From NCBI GenBank assembly GCA_035689185.1, contig DASSLY010000046.1:1-62821 (forward strand): a DNA stretch of 62,821 bases, written 5' to 3'. This DNA is from DASSLY01 sp035689185. GTDB taxonomy: Bacteria > Actinomycetota > Actinomycetes > Actinomycetales > Dermatophilaceae. The translations under genes were made by a program, and so were the position numbers. The notes under the pieces were generated by a model. The model saw only the letters and a list, made by a program, of their open reading frames with translations. It did not search any database and was not told the DNA's origin. Shown here in pieces: positions 35,414 to 43,852 of this stretch (position 1 is the stretch's first letter; each line of letters begins with the position of its first letter).

Positions 35414-35893
35414 ATGAGCCCGGATCCCGCCGTCCGCATGCAGCCTCCGCCCAAGGCCGTGCTGCGGGTCGTGAACCCGCTCCTGAGACGCCTGCTGCTC
35501 TCCCCGCTCGGCGACCGGATGCCTCCGGCGATGGCGGTGATCGAGTTCACCGGACGGCGTTCCGGGCGACGGTATGCCGTGCCCGTGGGTGTGCACGACG
35601 TGCCGGGCGGCCCGGTGGTGTTCACCGAGTCGCCCTGGCGGCGCAACTTCGCCGGGGGTGGGCAGGTCACCGTGACGCGCGGCCGGGACCGTCGGCGCGG
35701 GCGTGGTGTGCTGGTGCAGGACCCCGACGCCGTGGCGGACGCGCTGAGCATCGCCGTCGACAAGGCAGGTCCCCGCAACCTCGCGATGCGGGTGACGCCG
35801 GGCCACCAGATCACCCGTGCGGACCTGGTGCAGCTCGGTCGCAACATGGTCCGCCTCGAACTGGACTCCGCAACAGGGCCGTTGGACCGCTGA
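35414..35893 (+). CDS. deazaflavin-type split-barrel oxidoreductase-like protein
   Basis: A 159-residue protein with ACAGGAG upstream of the ATG. IEFTGRRSGRRYAVPVGVH is the strand-loop-strand of nitroreductase-family deazaflavin-dependent proteins, where the RRSGR segment contacts F420 phosphate. FTESPWRRNFAGGGQVTV replaces the GENASWVRN block of the paralogue at 7372. Lack of the usual W/N pair makes cofactor binding less sure. A small F420- or flavin-binding reductase is the best guess. Confidence 0.72.
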   Translation: MSPDPAVRMQPPPKAVLRVVNPLLRRLLLSPLGDRMPPAMAVIEFTGRRSGRRYAVPVGVHDVPGGPVVFTESPWRRNFAGGGQVTVTRGRDRRRGRGVLVQDPDAVADALSIAVDKAGPRNLAMRVTPGHQITRADLVQLGRNMVRLELDSATGPLDR

Positions 35894-35936
35894 GCAGCGG
35901 CCCGGTGGCCCCGCGGACCGCTTCAGTCCCGGGGCC

Positions 35937-36077
35937 CTACGCGGTGTCGTCGTCGATGTCGCCGGTGAGGCCGCCGCCGTCGAAGGGGTTGGGCTGCTCA
36001 CCCATGGCCGCGTCGTCCAGCACGTCCTGCTGCTGGTCGGTGAGCGGTTCTGTTGCAGGCGCGGGCTGGTCGGTCAT
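35937..36077 (-). CDS. small acidic protein, 46 residues
   Basis: AGGAG lies six bases before the ATG at 36077 and the frame ends at 35937. The product is strongly acidic (PLTDQQQDVLDDAAMGEQPN, then several Asp at the C terminus) and probably disordered. The frame is open upstream to 36239 but without protein-like sequence. It is divergent from another short acidic gene at 36300, which suggests a related pair. No family recognised. Confidence 0.55.
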   Translation of the reverse strand: MTDQPAPATEPLTDQQQDVLDDAAMGEQPNPFDGGGLTGDIDDDTA

Positions 36078-36299
36078 GGTCACTCCTGGACTGGCGGACG
36101 GGGACTGGTCCTCAACAGCGTAGCCAGGGGACGGTGCTGTGGCGCCGGCCCGCGGCATGTGGGGGGTTCTACCCCGAGAAGGGGCGGGAAACCCGCGGCG
36201 CTGTCCTCCGATCGCGGGAGCCCGCCGTGCGACATACATTGCCGGTCGAGGGCCGCCGACCGGTGGGACCCTCTGGCCCGCGCACCGACAGGAGCACCG
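36078..36299. other. divergent intergenic region of two small acidic genes
   Basis: This 222-base stretch contains C/G-rich hairpin material around 36160-36205 (GGGGGGTTCTACCCC, then GCGGGAAACCCGC). Promoters for both small genes should be here; none is clear. Confidence 0.35.
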
Positions 36300-36533
36300 A
36301 TGACCCCGGACGAGACCTACGAAGAGCCCTCGGACGCCGCACGAGAGGACGCCACGCCGGCGGTGGTGGCGCCGGCCATCGGCCTGGGCGGGCAGCCGAT
36401 GCCGGTCACCAACCTGGTCGGAGACGGCACCGAGGACGCCGCCGGCAACACCGCTGCGGACGACGCCCCGGAACAGGACGCCGACGAGGTCGTGGACCCC
36501 ATCGTCCTGGACGAGGACGGCACCGCCCGCTGA
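36300..36533 (+). CDS. small acidic protein, 77 residues
   Basis: AGGAG is placed five bases before the ATG. The product has a conserved-looking centre (VVAPAIGLGGQPMPVTNLVG) flanked by Asp/Glu-rich tails. It resembles no named family known to me. The low-complexity acidic tails suggest a disordered protein. It ends about 75 bases before the Gly-rich protein gene. Confidence 0.55.
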   Translation: MTPDETYEEPSDAAREDATPAVVAPAIGLGGQPMPVTNLVGDGTEDAAGNTAADDAPEQDADEVVDPIVLDEDGTAR

Positions 36534-36569
36534 GGCTCGAGCGCGGGAATCTTCCAGACGTGTACGCCG

Positions 36570-36584
36570 TTACATTCTGTGTAA
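36570..36584. promoter_or_regulatory. inverted repeat in the promoter of the Gly-rich protein gene
   Basis: TTACA-N5-TGTAA, a perfect 5-bp inverted repeat, sits 27 bases before the start codon in an unusually AT-rich patch. It is a plausible operator, possibly for the ribbon-helix-helix-like protein encoded just downstream. Confidence 0.45.
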
Positions 36585-36610
36585 TGCGGTAATCACGTAA
36601 GGAGAGCACG

Positions 36611-37354
36611 ATGCGAGCACACGCTCAAGATGGCCACGACGGGCAGGACGGGCGGTACGAGGAGCAGCCGGGAGACGGCGCCGGACGGGGACACGGTCGC
36701 GGTCGGCGGCGGGGACCCGGCTTCGGCGGACCCGGCTTCGGTAGTGGTCCGATGGGCTACGGGCCCGGAGGCGGCGGGTTCGGCGGACCGGGCGGACCGG
36801 GCGCGTTCCGCGGCCGGGGCCGCAGGGGTGGCTTCGGCCGTCCCGGCGGTTGGCAGCAGGCCGACCTTCCGGACGCCAGCGACGCCCAGGGCTGGTTCAC
36901 CGGGCGACTGCCCGACGGCTGGTTCGTCTCCTCGCCGACGGTGACCGTCGACCGGGACGAGATCACCGTGGTCGGCGAGCTGGCTCCGGTCGACGGCGGC
37001 GAGTCGGCCGCCGAAGGGCGGATCGCCCGGTGGCGCGAGGACACGCGCGAGGAGCGGATGGCCATCGCCCAGCAGGCTCAGGCCCGCTATGGCCGGACCG
37101 TTTCCTGGGGCGCCAGGATCGGCGAGACCGGGAGGCTGTTCACCCATCTCTCGGTGCCGGCGATGACCCGGCTCCGGCAGCCCGAGCGGCAGGTGCTGGA
37201 CACCCTCGTCGACGCCGGCGTCGCGCGGTCCCGCTCGGAGGCGCTGGCCTGGTGCGTCAAGCTGGTCGGCCAGCACTCGGAGGAGTGGCTGCAGGGCCTG
37301 CGGGAGGCCATGTCGGAGGTCGAGCGGCTGCGCACGCAGGGCCCGGACGTCTGA
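36611..37354 (+). CDS. Gly-rich protein with putative ribbon-helix-helix C-terminal domain
   Basis: A 247-residue protein, AAGGAGAG upstream. Residues 10-80 are a Gly/Arg/Pro-rich low-complexity tail. Residues 95-180 form a conserved-looking module (WFTGRLPDGWFVSSPTVTVD, RIARWREDTREERMAIAQQA, YGRTVSWGARIG). The C-terminal part reads LDTLVDAGVARSRSEALAWC, matching the helix-turn pattern of CopG/ribbon-helix-helix proteins. I infer a DNA-binding protein that may act on the palindrome in its own promoter. Similar proteins of unknown function are widespread in actinobacteria. Confidence 0.65.
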   Translation: MRAHAQDGHDGQDGRYEEQPGDGAGRGHGRGRRRGPGFGGPGFGSGPMGYGPGGGGFGGPGGPGAFRGRGRRGGFGRPGGWQQADLPDASDAQGWFTGRLPDGWFVSSPTVTVDRDEITVVGELAPVDGGESAAEGRIARWREDTREERMAIAQQAQARYGRTVSWGARIGETGRLFTHLSVPAMTRLRQPERQVLDTLVDAGVARSRSEALAWCVKLVGQHSEEWLQGLREAMSEVERLRTQGPDV

Positions 37355-37447
37355 TCGGCGCGCAGGGGCGCGACGGAACGGCCACAGCACGGCCGGTGGC
37401 GCGGATCACCCCCGGGAATCGGTTGACGCGGCGGTGCGTTGAAGCGA

Positions 37448-37465
37448 TAGTTGAAATCGAAACTA
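37448..37465. promoter_or_regulatory. inverted repeat upstream of the pirin gene
   Basis: TAGTT-N8-AACTA lies 17 bases before the start codon in an AT-rich patch. It resembles operators of MarR-type regulators, which often control pirin or ring-redox genes. No such regulator is encoded in this window. Confidence 0.45.
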
Positions 37466-37482
37466 CCTTCGAGGGAGTGGCC

Positions 37483-38457
37483 ATGCCCGCCGTCACCGTC
37501 TCCGACCTCACCGTCCTGCCCCGGGTCCAGCCGCTGGAACCCGGGCTGCGCCGGCGCCCGGTCGTGTCCGTCACGACGGCTCCCCGAGGCTTCGAGGGAG
37601 AGGGCTTCCCGGTGAAGCGCGCCTTCGCCGGGGTCGACCTGCGGCTGCTGGACCCGTTCATCATGATGGACGAGATGGGCGAGGTCGACTACGCGCCGGG
37701 GGAGCCGAAGGGCACCTCGTGGCACCCGCACCGCGGCTTCGAGACGGTCACCTACATCATCGACGGGGTCTTCGACCACCAGGACTCCTACGGCGGCGGC
37801 GGCACGATCACCAATGGCGACACCCAGTGGATGACCGCCGGTGGCGGGATCCTTCACATCGAGGCGCCGCCGGAGCACCTGGTCGTGTCCGGCGGGCTGT
37901 TCCACGGCTTCCAGCTGTGGGTGAACCTGCCCCGTTCGGACAAGCTGCAGCTGCCGAGGTACCAGGACCTGCGCTCCGGCGAGGTTGCGTTGCTGTCCTC
38001 GACCGACGGCGGCTCGCTGCTGCGGGTGATCGCCGGGCAGGTCGCTGGCCACACCGGTCCCGGTGCCACGCACACGCCGATGACGATGATTCACGCCACC
38101 GTGGCCCCTGGCGCGCAGCTTGACCTGCCATGGCGGCCCGACTTCAACGCCTTGGTGTACGTGATGAGCGGGGACGGCTTCGTGGGACCGGGCCAGTCGC
38201 CGGTCGGCACCGGCCAGCTCGCGGTCCTGGGACGCGGCGAGGCGATCACCCTCTCTGCGGCGCAGGGCCAGCAGGCCCGGTATGCCGCGGGGCTGGACGT
38301 CGTCATCCTCGGCGGCGCCCCGATCCGGGAGCCCATCGCCTGGGCCGGGCCGTTCGTGATGAACACCCGGGACGAGCTGGTCACCGCCTTCGAGGACTAC
38401 CAGGCGGGACGGCTGGGCCAGCCGGTCCCGCACGGCTCGGTCGGCGGCACCGGCTGA
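37483..38457 (+). CDS. pirin family protein
   Basis: A 324-residue bicupin. The N-terminal cupin carries HPHRGFETVTYIIDG with H81 and H83 and later GILHIEAP with H125 and E127, the four iron ligands of pirins. SYGGGGTITNGDTQWMTAG lies between them. The C-terminal cupin (PMTMIHATVAPGAQLDLPW) has no metal set. Bacterial pirins act as quercetinase-like dioxygenases or redox sensors; which one applies here is unknown. Start at 37483 follows GAGGGAG. Confidence 0.9.
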   Translation: MPAVTVSDLTVLPRVQPLEPGLRRRPVVSVTTAPRGFEGEGFPVKRAFAGVDLRLLDPFIMMDEMGEVDYAPGEPKGTSWHPHRGFETVTYIIDGVFDHQDSYGGGGTITNGDTQWMTAGGGILHIEAPPEHLVVSGGLFHGFQLWVNLPRSDKLQLPRYQDLRSGEVALLSSTDGGSLLRVIAGQVAGHTGPGATHTPMTMIHATVAPGAQLDLPWRPDFNALVYVMSGDGFVGPGQSPVGTGQLAVLGRGEAITLSAAQGQQARYAAGLDVVILGGAPIREPIAWAGPFVMNTRDELVTAFEDYQAGRLGQPVPHGSVGGTG

Positions 38458-38847
38458 GGGCCTGCGGGCTCGGCTGAGGCCGGCGCCACCGACGGGGCCC
38501 GACCAGCCACCCACTGCGCAACTCACATCGAGGGGGCGCGATAAATTGCACGTGCAGGTTCTCCCGCCATACGACCGCGGCGCGGCAAGTCCTTTGCTTT
38601 GATACCGATGTGACGGCCTTCGTCGCGTCAGGAAATAGCGCTAAAAGGGGCTGTAGTGGGCAAAGCGATCGTACTAGGACATTCGTCGCGCCGACATGAC
38701 GCCGGCGGCTCGGCGATGGCTGCGGCTCGGGTCCCCACCCCTTCGGCGTAGGCCGAAATCGCCCATAAACAGTATTTTGCTCCCGGCCATCGTCGGCAAA
38801 GATACGAGAACTGACGCGCGGGGAACCAAAGGCTGAACGGAGGGTGT
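38458..38847 (+). other. long leader/intergenic region before the glycan cluster
   Basis: A 390-base non-coding stretch, less GC-rich than its surroundings between about 38540 and 38680 (for example GATAAATTG and TTTGCTTTGATACC). Near its end is a 6-bp perfect hairpin TTCGGC-GTAG-GCCGAA at 38742-38757. It probably holds the promoter and a long 5' leader of the glycan operon. The layout resembles a riboswitch leader but I could not match it to a known class. Confidence 0.45.
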
Positions 38848-39687
38848 ATGACGGCGTTGCCGCAACCAACCATCCACACGGGGGGCGCCGGCGACGTCCT
38901 CGTCCTGAGGGACCGGCCCAAACGGCGAAAGAAGCAGCGCGAACTCCCGGGCGAAACCACCGCCCCCACCGTCACACTGATCATTCCCACGCTGAACGAG
39001 GCGCGGAATATTGCCTGGGTGTTGCGGAGAATTCCATCCTGCGTTACCGAGGTCATACTCGTCGACGGTTTCTCCAGCGACGGCACGTGCGAGGTGGCCC
39101 GTCGGGTCCGGCCGGACGTCATCGTGGTCACCCAGCGTGGCCGCGGTAAGGGAGCCGCGCTGCGGACCGGTTTCGAGCGCGCCACCGGCCGCTACGTCGT
39201 GGCGATCGACGCCGACGGCAGCATGGAGCCGGCGGAGATCGACTTCTACGTCCGAGCCCTGGACCAGGGGTACGACTTCGTCAAGGGCTCACGGCAGCTG
39301 CGGGCCAGCGGGTCGCTGGACCTCACCCACACCCGCCGGCTGGGGAACAGGGCGCTTGTCAAGACCGTCAACCTGATGTGGGGGGCGTCGTTCAGCGACC
39401 TGTGCTACGGGTACTTCGGGGTCCGCCGGGACCGTCTCGCGGCGTTGCAGCTGCGTTCCCCCGGCTTCGAGATCGAGACCGAGATCGCCCTGCGCGCAGT
39501 CGCCGAGGGGCTGCGCATTGCCGAGGTTCCCAGCATCGAGCTGTTGCGCCAGCACGGTCAGTCGAACCTGCACGCCTGGCGTGACGGCTGGCGGATCGCC
39601 CGTCTCATCGCGCGAGAACGGCTGCCGGTGGCCCGTGCTCCCATGGTGGACGGGCTGGACCGGCGCGGCCTCTCCTCGGGGCTGTAG
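38848..39687 (+). CDS. family 2 glycosyltransferase
   Basis: A 279-residue GT-A enzyme, ribosome site GGAGG. It shows the nucleotide-sugar fold start VTLIIPTLNEARNIAWVL, then ILVDGFSSDGT, a KGAALRTGFERATG block and a DAD metal motif (VVAIDADGSMEP). This resembles dolichol-phosphate-mannose-synthase-like transferases. No membrane segment is obvious. It is the first gene of the glycan cluster; the next gene starts two bases after its stop. The acceptor and sugar are unknown. Confidence 0.88.
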   Translation: MTALPQPTIHTGGAGDVLVLRDRPKRRKKQRELPGETTAPTVTLIIPTLNEARNIAWVLRRIPSCVTEVILVDGFSSDGTCEVARRVRPDVIVVTQRGRGKGAALRTGFERATGRYVVAIDADGSMEPAEIDFYVRALDQGYDFVKGSRQLRASGSLDLTHTRRLGNRALVKTVNLMWGASFSDLCYGYFGVRRDRLAALQLRSPGFEIETEIALRAVAEGLRIAEVPSIELLRQHGQSNLHAWRDGWRIARLIARERLPVARAPMVDGLDRRGLSSGL

Positions 39688-39688
39688 C

Positions 39689-40645
39689 GTGCCGGCGCCT
39701 CGTGTCTCCGTGGTTGTCTGCACCTACACCCCGGACCGGCTGGCGAACCTCGTCCGAGCCGTCGGCTCCCTCGACGCCCAGACGCTGCGCCCGCACGAGG
39801 TGATCGTGGTCGTGGACCACAACGAGGAGTTGCTGCGGCAGGTCGCGGCCGCACTGCCCGCGGCGCAGCTGGTGGCCAGTTCCGGCCCACGGGGACTTTC
39901 CGGAGCGCGGAACACCGGCGTCCGTGTCGCCACCGGGGACGTCGTGGCGTTCCTGGATGACGACGCCCACGCGGATCGGGACTGGCTTTCCGAGCTGACG
40001 CGTCACTACGCCGACGACAGCGTCATCGGCGTTGGGGGACTGGTGCTGCCCGCTTGGTCCATCCGCCCGCCGACCTGGTTCCCGCCGGAGTTCGGCTGGG
40101 TGGTGGGCTGCTCGTATGCCGGGCAGCCGCGGCATACGAGCCCGGTTCGGAACCCTATCGGCGCCAATATGTCGTTCCGGCGCGCACCCCTGATCGCCGT
40201 CGGCGGGTTCCACAACGGCATGGGCCGGGTCGGCGCAAACCAGCTGGGCTGTGAGGAGACCGAGGTCGCCATCCGGTTGGCTCAGCGTTGTCCCGGCTCG
40301 CGCATCCTGCACGAACCCGCGGCGGTGGTGCACCATCACGTGCCGGCCGAGCGGAGTCGCTGGCGCTACTTCCGCCGCCGCTGCTGGGCGGAGGGCCGGA
40401 GCAAGGCAGCGGTGAGCCGGCTGCTCGGGCGCGACCGAGCGCTGGCCAGCGAACGCAGCTACGTCCGCCAGGCTCTGCCGCGGGGGCTGGCCAGAGACGC
40501 CCGCCGCCTGCTGCGGGGCGAGCTGCCCGGGCTGCTGCGGTGCGCGGCCACGATCGCAGGCCTGTCCATGACCACTGCCGGCTACCTCGTGGGGCGGTCC
40601 TCGCTCGCGCTCCGCACCTCGTTACCTGAAGGAGTCCCGTCATGA
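39689..40645 (+). CDS. family 2 glycosyltransferase
   Basis: A 318-residue GT-A enzyme starting with GTG. Motifs: VSVVVCTYTPDRLANLVRAV, GPRGLSGARNTGVRVATGD, metal motif FLDDDAHAD, NPIGANMSFRR and a C-terminal GCEETEVAIRLAQ block with the catalytic-base ED/EE position. The architecture is like rhamnosyl- or glucosyl-transferases of cell-wall glycans. Its stop overlaps the following HprK-like gene (ATGA). Confidence 0.88.
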   Translation: MPAPRVSVVVCTYTPDRLANLVRAVGSLDAQTLRPHEVIVVVDHNEELLRQVAAALPAAQLVASSGPRGLSGARNTGVRVATGDVVAFLDDDAHADRDWLSELTRHYADDSVIGVGGLVLPAWSIRPPTWFPPEFGWVVGCSYAGQPRHTSPVRNPIGANMSFRRAPLIAVGGFHNGMGRVGANQLGCEETEVAIRLAQRCPGSRILHEPAAVVHHHVPAERSRWRYFRRRCWAEGRSKAAVSRLLGRDRALASERSYVRQALPRGLARDARRLLRGELPGLLRCAATIAGLSMTTAGYLVGRSSLALRTSLPEGVPS

Positions 40646-41748
40646 CTTCAACGCCACTGTTTCGTGGCCCGCAATGGCTGAACTTCGACCTGCACGGTCG
40701 GATCGGCATCCGCGTCGCGGCCGAAGCGCCGGCCGCAGCCCAGCTACGGACCATGCTCGCGTGCTTCGCCACGGACCGGCACGTGCCCGCCGACATCCTC
40801 GTGGATGACGTCCCGGAGCCCATGCCCGACGCGGCCCTGCTGGAGCACGAGCTGGCCTACACCGAGGAGGCGGTCCGCTTCGTGCGAGACCGGGTCCAAG
40901 TGGTCATGGACGGCAATCAGTACCGCATCCACGGAGGCGGGGAACTGCTGACCACACTGGTCCCCGTCTTGGACAGAGCCATGGTCACCAGGGGTGCTGC
41001 CATGATCCACGCGGCGACCATGGTGTACCGGGGCCAGGCGATCGCGCTCCCGGCGGCTGGCGGCACCGGCAAGACCAGCACGGTGGCCAAGCTGATGAAG
41101 CGGGACGGCTGGAGCTTCATGGGCGACGACTGGGCGTTCCTCGCCGAGGACGGGCAGCTGCTCGGCTACGAGAAGCCGATGTTCATCAAGCCGCACCACA
41201 AGGCCATCTACCCGCACCTGTTCCGCGGCGGACGGAAACCGCTGGTGCCGGTCCGGTTCTCCCGGCCGGTCGGCCGGCTCACGACGGTCGTCCACCCCTA
41301 TGTCGTCCGGTACCCGCGGCTGGCCGACCTGTCCCGCCGCTGGTCGCCGGAGCACATGATGGTGCGCGCCTCGGATGCCTTCCCCGGAACGGAGTCGGCG
41401 CGAAACGCGCCGTTGGCCGCGAGCGTCTACGTCGAGCGGTTCCAGGGTGCCCGGTCCCGGCTGGTCGAGCGTGACAGCGGCTGGATGGTCGACCGGATGC
41501 TCGGCAACTTCCACGTCGAGATGCCGGCCTTCTCCCAGCAGGTCGTCACCGGGCTGGCCGCGACCTCACTGGTGCCCTGGCCACAACAGCTCTCCGACAA
41601 GGAGACCGTGCTGCGGAAGGCCCTCGACGACCGGCCCTGCTACCTGCTGCAGGTCCCGAGCGTGTACACCCCCGACGAGGCGTCCGACGACATCGTCGAC
41701 TCGCTGGAGAGCCTGCTGCCGACGATCGCCGACCTCGGCGTGGCATGA
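40642..41748 (+). CDS. HprK-like P-loop ATPase/kinase of the glycan cluster
   Basis: A 368-residue protein. The P-loop LPAAGGTGKTSTVAKLM (K144) followed by GWSFMGDDWAF (acidic pair at D162-D163) matches the HPr-kinase/phosphorylase-type fold. This group often lies in polysaccharide loci rather than with PTS genes. No HPr protein or capture motif is present. A role in phosphorylating a glycan precursor, protein or lipid carrier is possible. The gene overlaps both neighbours by four bases, so it is made together with the glycosyltransferases. Confidence 0.8.
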   Translation: MTSTPLFRGPQWLNFDLHGRIGIRVAAEAPAAAQLRTMLACFATDRHVPADILVDDVPEPMPDAALLEHELAYTEEAVRFVRDRVQVVMDGNQYRIHGGGELLTTLVPVLDRAMVTRGAAMIHAATMVYRGQAIALPAAGGTGKTSTVAKLMKRDGWSFMGDDWAFLAEDGQLLGYEKPMFIKPHHKAIYPHLFRGGRKPLVPVRFSRPVGRLTTVVHPYVVRYPRLADLSRRWSPEHMMVRASDAFPGTESARNAPLAASVYVERFQGARSRLVERDSGWMVDRMLGNFHVEMPAFSQQVVTGLAATSLVPWPQQLSDKETVLRKALDDRPCYLLQVPSVYTPDEASDDIVDSLESLLPTIADLGVA

Positions 41749-42578
41749 GACCAGTGAGCGGGTCAGGGACCGAGGCCATGCTGGCCGAGGTGACCGCGGT
41801 CGTTCCCGCCCGCAACGCCGCTGCGCTCCTGCCGGGGTGCCTCAGCTCGCTCCAGCAGTCTGGGCTCGGCCGGATCATCGTCGTGGACGGACGCTCGACC
41901 GACACGACCCAGGAGCTGGCGGCGCAGTTCGCGACGGTCGTCAGCGACGACGGTCGCGGGCTGCCGTACGCCAGGACACTGGGCGCGTCCCTGGCCGAGA
42001 CCCCCCTGGTGCTGCTGGTCGACAGCGACGTCGTGTTCCCCCCGGGACGGCTGGTGCAGCTGTTGTCGGAGTACCGCGACGGTGGCTACGTCGCCCTGCA
42101 AGCGGGACTGGAGAGCGTCGGGGGGCCCGGTTACTGGGGTCGCGCCCTGGCCTACCACCATCGCAGTGGCCGCAGCCGCTACTGGTTCGGGCTGGTGGCA
42201 ACGGTCTGCGATCGTGCCGAGCTGCTTCGCGTGGGGTTCGACGCGGACTTCGACTCCGGGGAGGACATCGAGCTGCGCTGGCGGATGCACCAGGCGGGCC
42301 TGCGCATAGGAGTGTCTCGATCGGTCCTGGTCGAGCACCGGTTCGCCGGTGACGACCTGGGCTTCGCCCGGGACCAGTTCGACATGGACGGATTCGGGCT
42401 GGGCCGGATGATCCGCAAGCATCGCTGGCGCGGCCTGCGCCTGGGTCTGCTGCCCGCCGCGGCCGCCGTCCGCGGCGCCGGGCTGAGCCTGGTGCGGGGA
42501 CAACCCGCCTGGGTTCCCTACTTCGGTGCTTTCGCCGTCTTCAACTACAAGGGGATGGCCCGAGGACTGCGGCGGTGA
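41745..42578 (+). CDS. family 2 glycosyltransferase
   Basis: A 277-residue GT-A enzyme: VTAVVPARNAAALLPGCLSS, IIVVDGRSTDTTQELA, GLPYARTLGASLAETPLVLL and the metal motif VDSDVVFPPG. A DSGEDIELRWRMHQAG block supplies the catalytic acid region. Its C terminus has a short hydrophobic stretch (WVPYFGAFAVFNY). The ATGA start overlaps the HprK-like gene. Sugar specificity unknown. Confidence 0.87.
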   Translation: MRPVSGSGTEAMLAEVTAVVPARNAAALLPGCLSSLQQSGLGRIIVVDGRSTDTTQELAAQFATVVSDDGRGLPYARTLGASLAETPLVLLVDSDVVFPPGRLVQLLSEYRDGGYVALQAGLESVGGPGYWGRALAYHHRSGRSRYWFGLVATVCDRAELLRVGFDADFDSGEDIELRWRMHQAGLRIGVSRSVLVEHRFAGDDLGFARDQFDMDGFGLGRMIRKHRWRGLRLGLLPAAAAVRGAGLSLVRGQPAWVPYFGAFAVFNYKGMARGLRR

Positions 42579-43852
42579 CCGACGCATCCGCAGTCGCCGC
42601 CGCGGCCCCTGTCCGGCGGCGCAGCCCGCTGCTGGTGAGCATGCTGGGGCTGGTCACCGGCAAGGGCCTGCAGCTGGGCGCCGGCTTCGTGTTCTGGGTG
42701 CTGGCCGCGCGCAGCAGCGGCCCGGCGCAGGTCGGGCTGGTGGCGGCGGCGACTTCGGCGGTGCTGTTGTGCACCCAGCTCGGGCAACTGGGCACCGGCA
42801 CGGCGGTGATCCTGAGCCTGCGTGGGGCGCGGGAGCGGGCACCAGTGCTGGACGGCGCCCTGACCCTGGTGCTGCTGGCCGGTCTCGCCTGTGGCGGCGG
42901 CTTCCTCGTCGTCGTCGCGGTGTCCGGCGGCGAGCTGTCGACGGTGAGCCGAGAGCTGGGCTTCGCGGGGCTGTTTCTCATCTCGACGGTGGCCGGGACG
43001 GTCATGGTCTGCCTCGACCAGGTCAACATCGCGCTGGGTCGGGGCGGGAACTCCTCGCTGCGGTATGCCGTCGCTGCCGCGGCCACCATCGGGATCACGA
43101 TGGCGGCTGCCACGACCGGGCTGCTGGGCGATCCACGGCTGCTCTTCGCCTGCTGGACTCTCGGTTCGGTCGCGGCCTGCACCGCGGGAGCGGTCCAGCT
43201 GCGCCGGGCGATCCGGTACCGCTACCGCCCCGAGCGCAGCGCGCGTCGCCTGCGCTCAATGCTCGGCGTGGGACTGCCGAACCAGCTGCTGACCCTGGCA
43301 GAGCGTTCGCCCGGCCAGCTGGTCCCGATCCTGCTGGCCCACCTCGTCTCGCTTGAGGCCACCGCGTACTGGTACCCCGCGTGGATGATGGCCTGGGTTG
43401 CCTACTCGGTGCCGACCATGACCGCGCTCGTCGCGCTCGCCGAGGGCGTGCACTCGCCCGCTCAGTTCTCGCACAGCCTGCGGGCGGGACTTCGCTGGTC
43501 GCTGTTGGTCGGCGCCGCCATCGCGGTGGTGCTGGGAGTACTCGCGGAACCGCTGTTGGGACTCCTGGGTGCCAGGTACGCCGAGGGCTCGGTGGCTGCG
43601 CTGCGCATCCTCGCCGTCGGGGTGATCCCGTACACGGTGGTGCAGATGTACAACGCGGCCTGCCGTGGCCGCGGCCGGTTGACGGAGGCCCTCGTCGTCA
43701 ACACGCTGCTGGCCTTGGCCACCTGTGCCGCCACCATCGCCGTAGGGCACCGCGGGCCCAGCGCCACCGCCGCGGCCTGGCTGGTCTGCCTGTCCGTCGC
43801 GGCGACAGGCAGCTGGCTGCGAACGCGGTCCATGGTTCGGAGCCTGTCGTGA
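42575..43852 (+). CDS. polysaccharide flippase (Wzx/MATE-like)
   Basis: A 425-residue membrane protein with about 12 hydrophobic segments, GTG start overlapping the previous stop. The N terminus LVTGKGLQLGAGFVFWVLAA and the segment VGLPNQLLTLAERSPGQLVPILL are typical of lipid-linked oligosaccharide flippases. It would move the glycan built by the three transferases across the membrane. Confidence 0.83.
   Translation: MTDASAVAAAAPVRRRSPLLVSMLGLVTGKGLQLGAGFVFWVLAARSSGPAQVGLVAAATSAVLLCTQLGQLGTGTAVILSLRGARERAPVLDGALTLVLLAGLACGGGFLVVVAVSGGELSTVSRELGFAGLFLISTVAGTVMVCLDQVNIALGRGGNSSLRYAVAAAATIGITMAAATTGLLGDPRLLFACWTLGSVAACTAGAVQLRRAIRYRYRPERSARRLRSMLGVGLPNQLLTLAERSPGQLVPILLAHLVSLEATAYWYPAWMMAWVAYSVPTMTALVALAEGVHSPAQFSHSLRAGLRWSLLVGAAIAVVLGVLAEPLLGLLGARYAEGSVAALRILAVGVIPYTVVQMYNAACRGRGRLTEALVVNTLLALATCAATIAVGHRGPSATAAAWLVCLSVAATGSWLRTRSMVRSLS

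Noticed and set aside
38458..38847. c-di-GMP (GEMM) or c-di-AMP riboswitch
   Set aside because: A GGGCAAAGC string is present but the other conserved parts (ACGCAAAGCC, GGxCTA) are not, so I kept it only as an unassigned leader.
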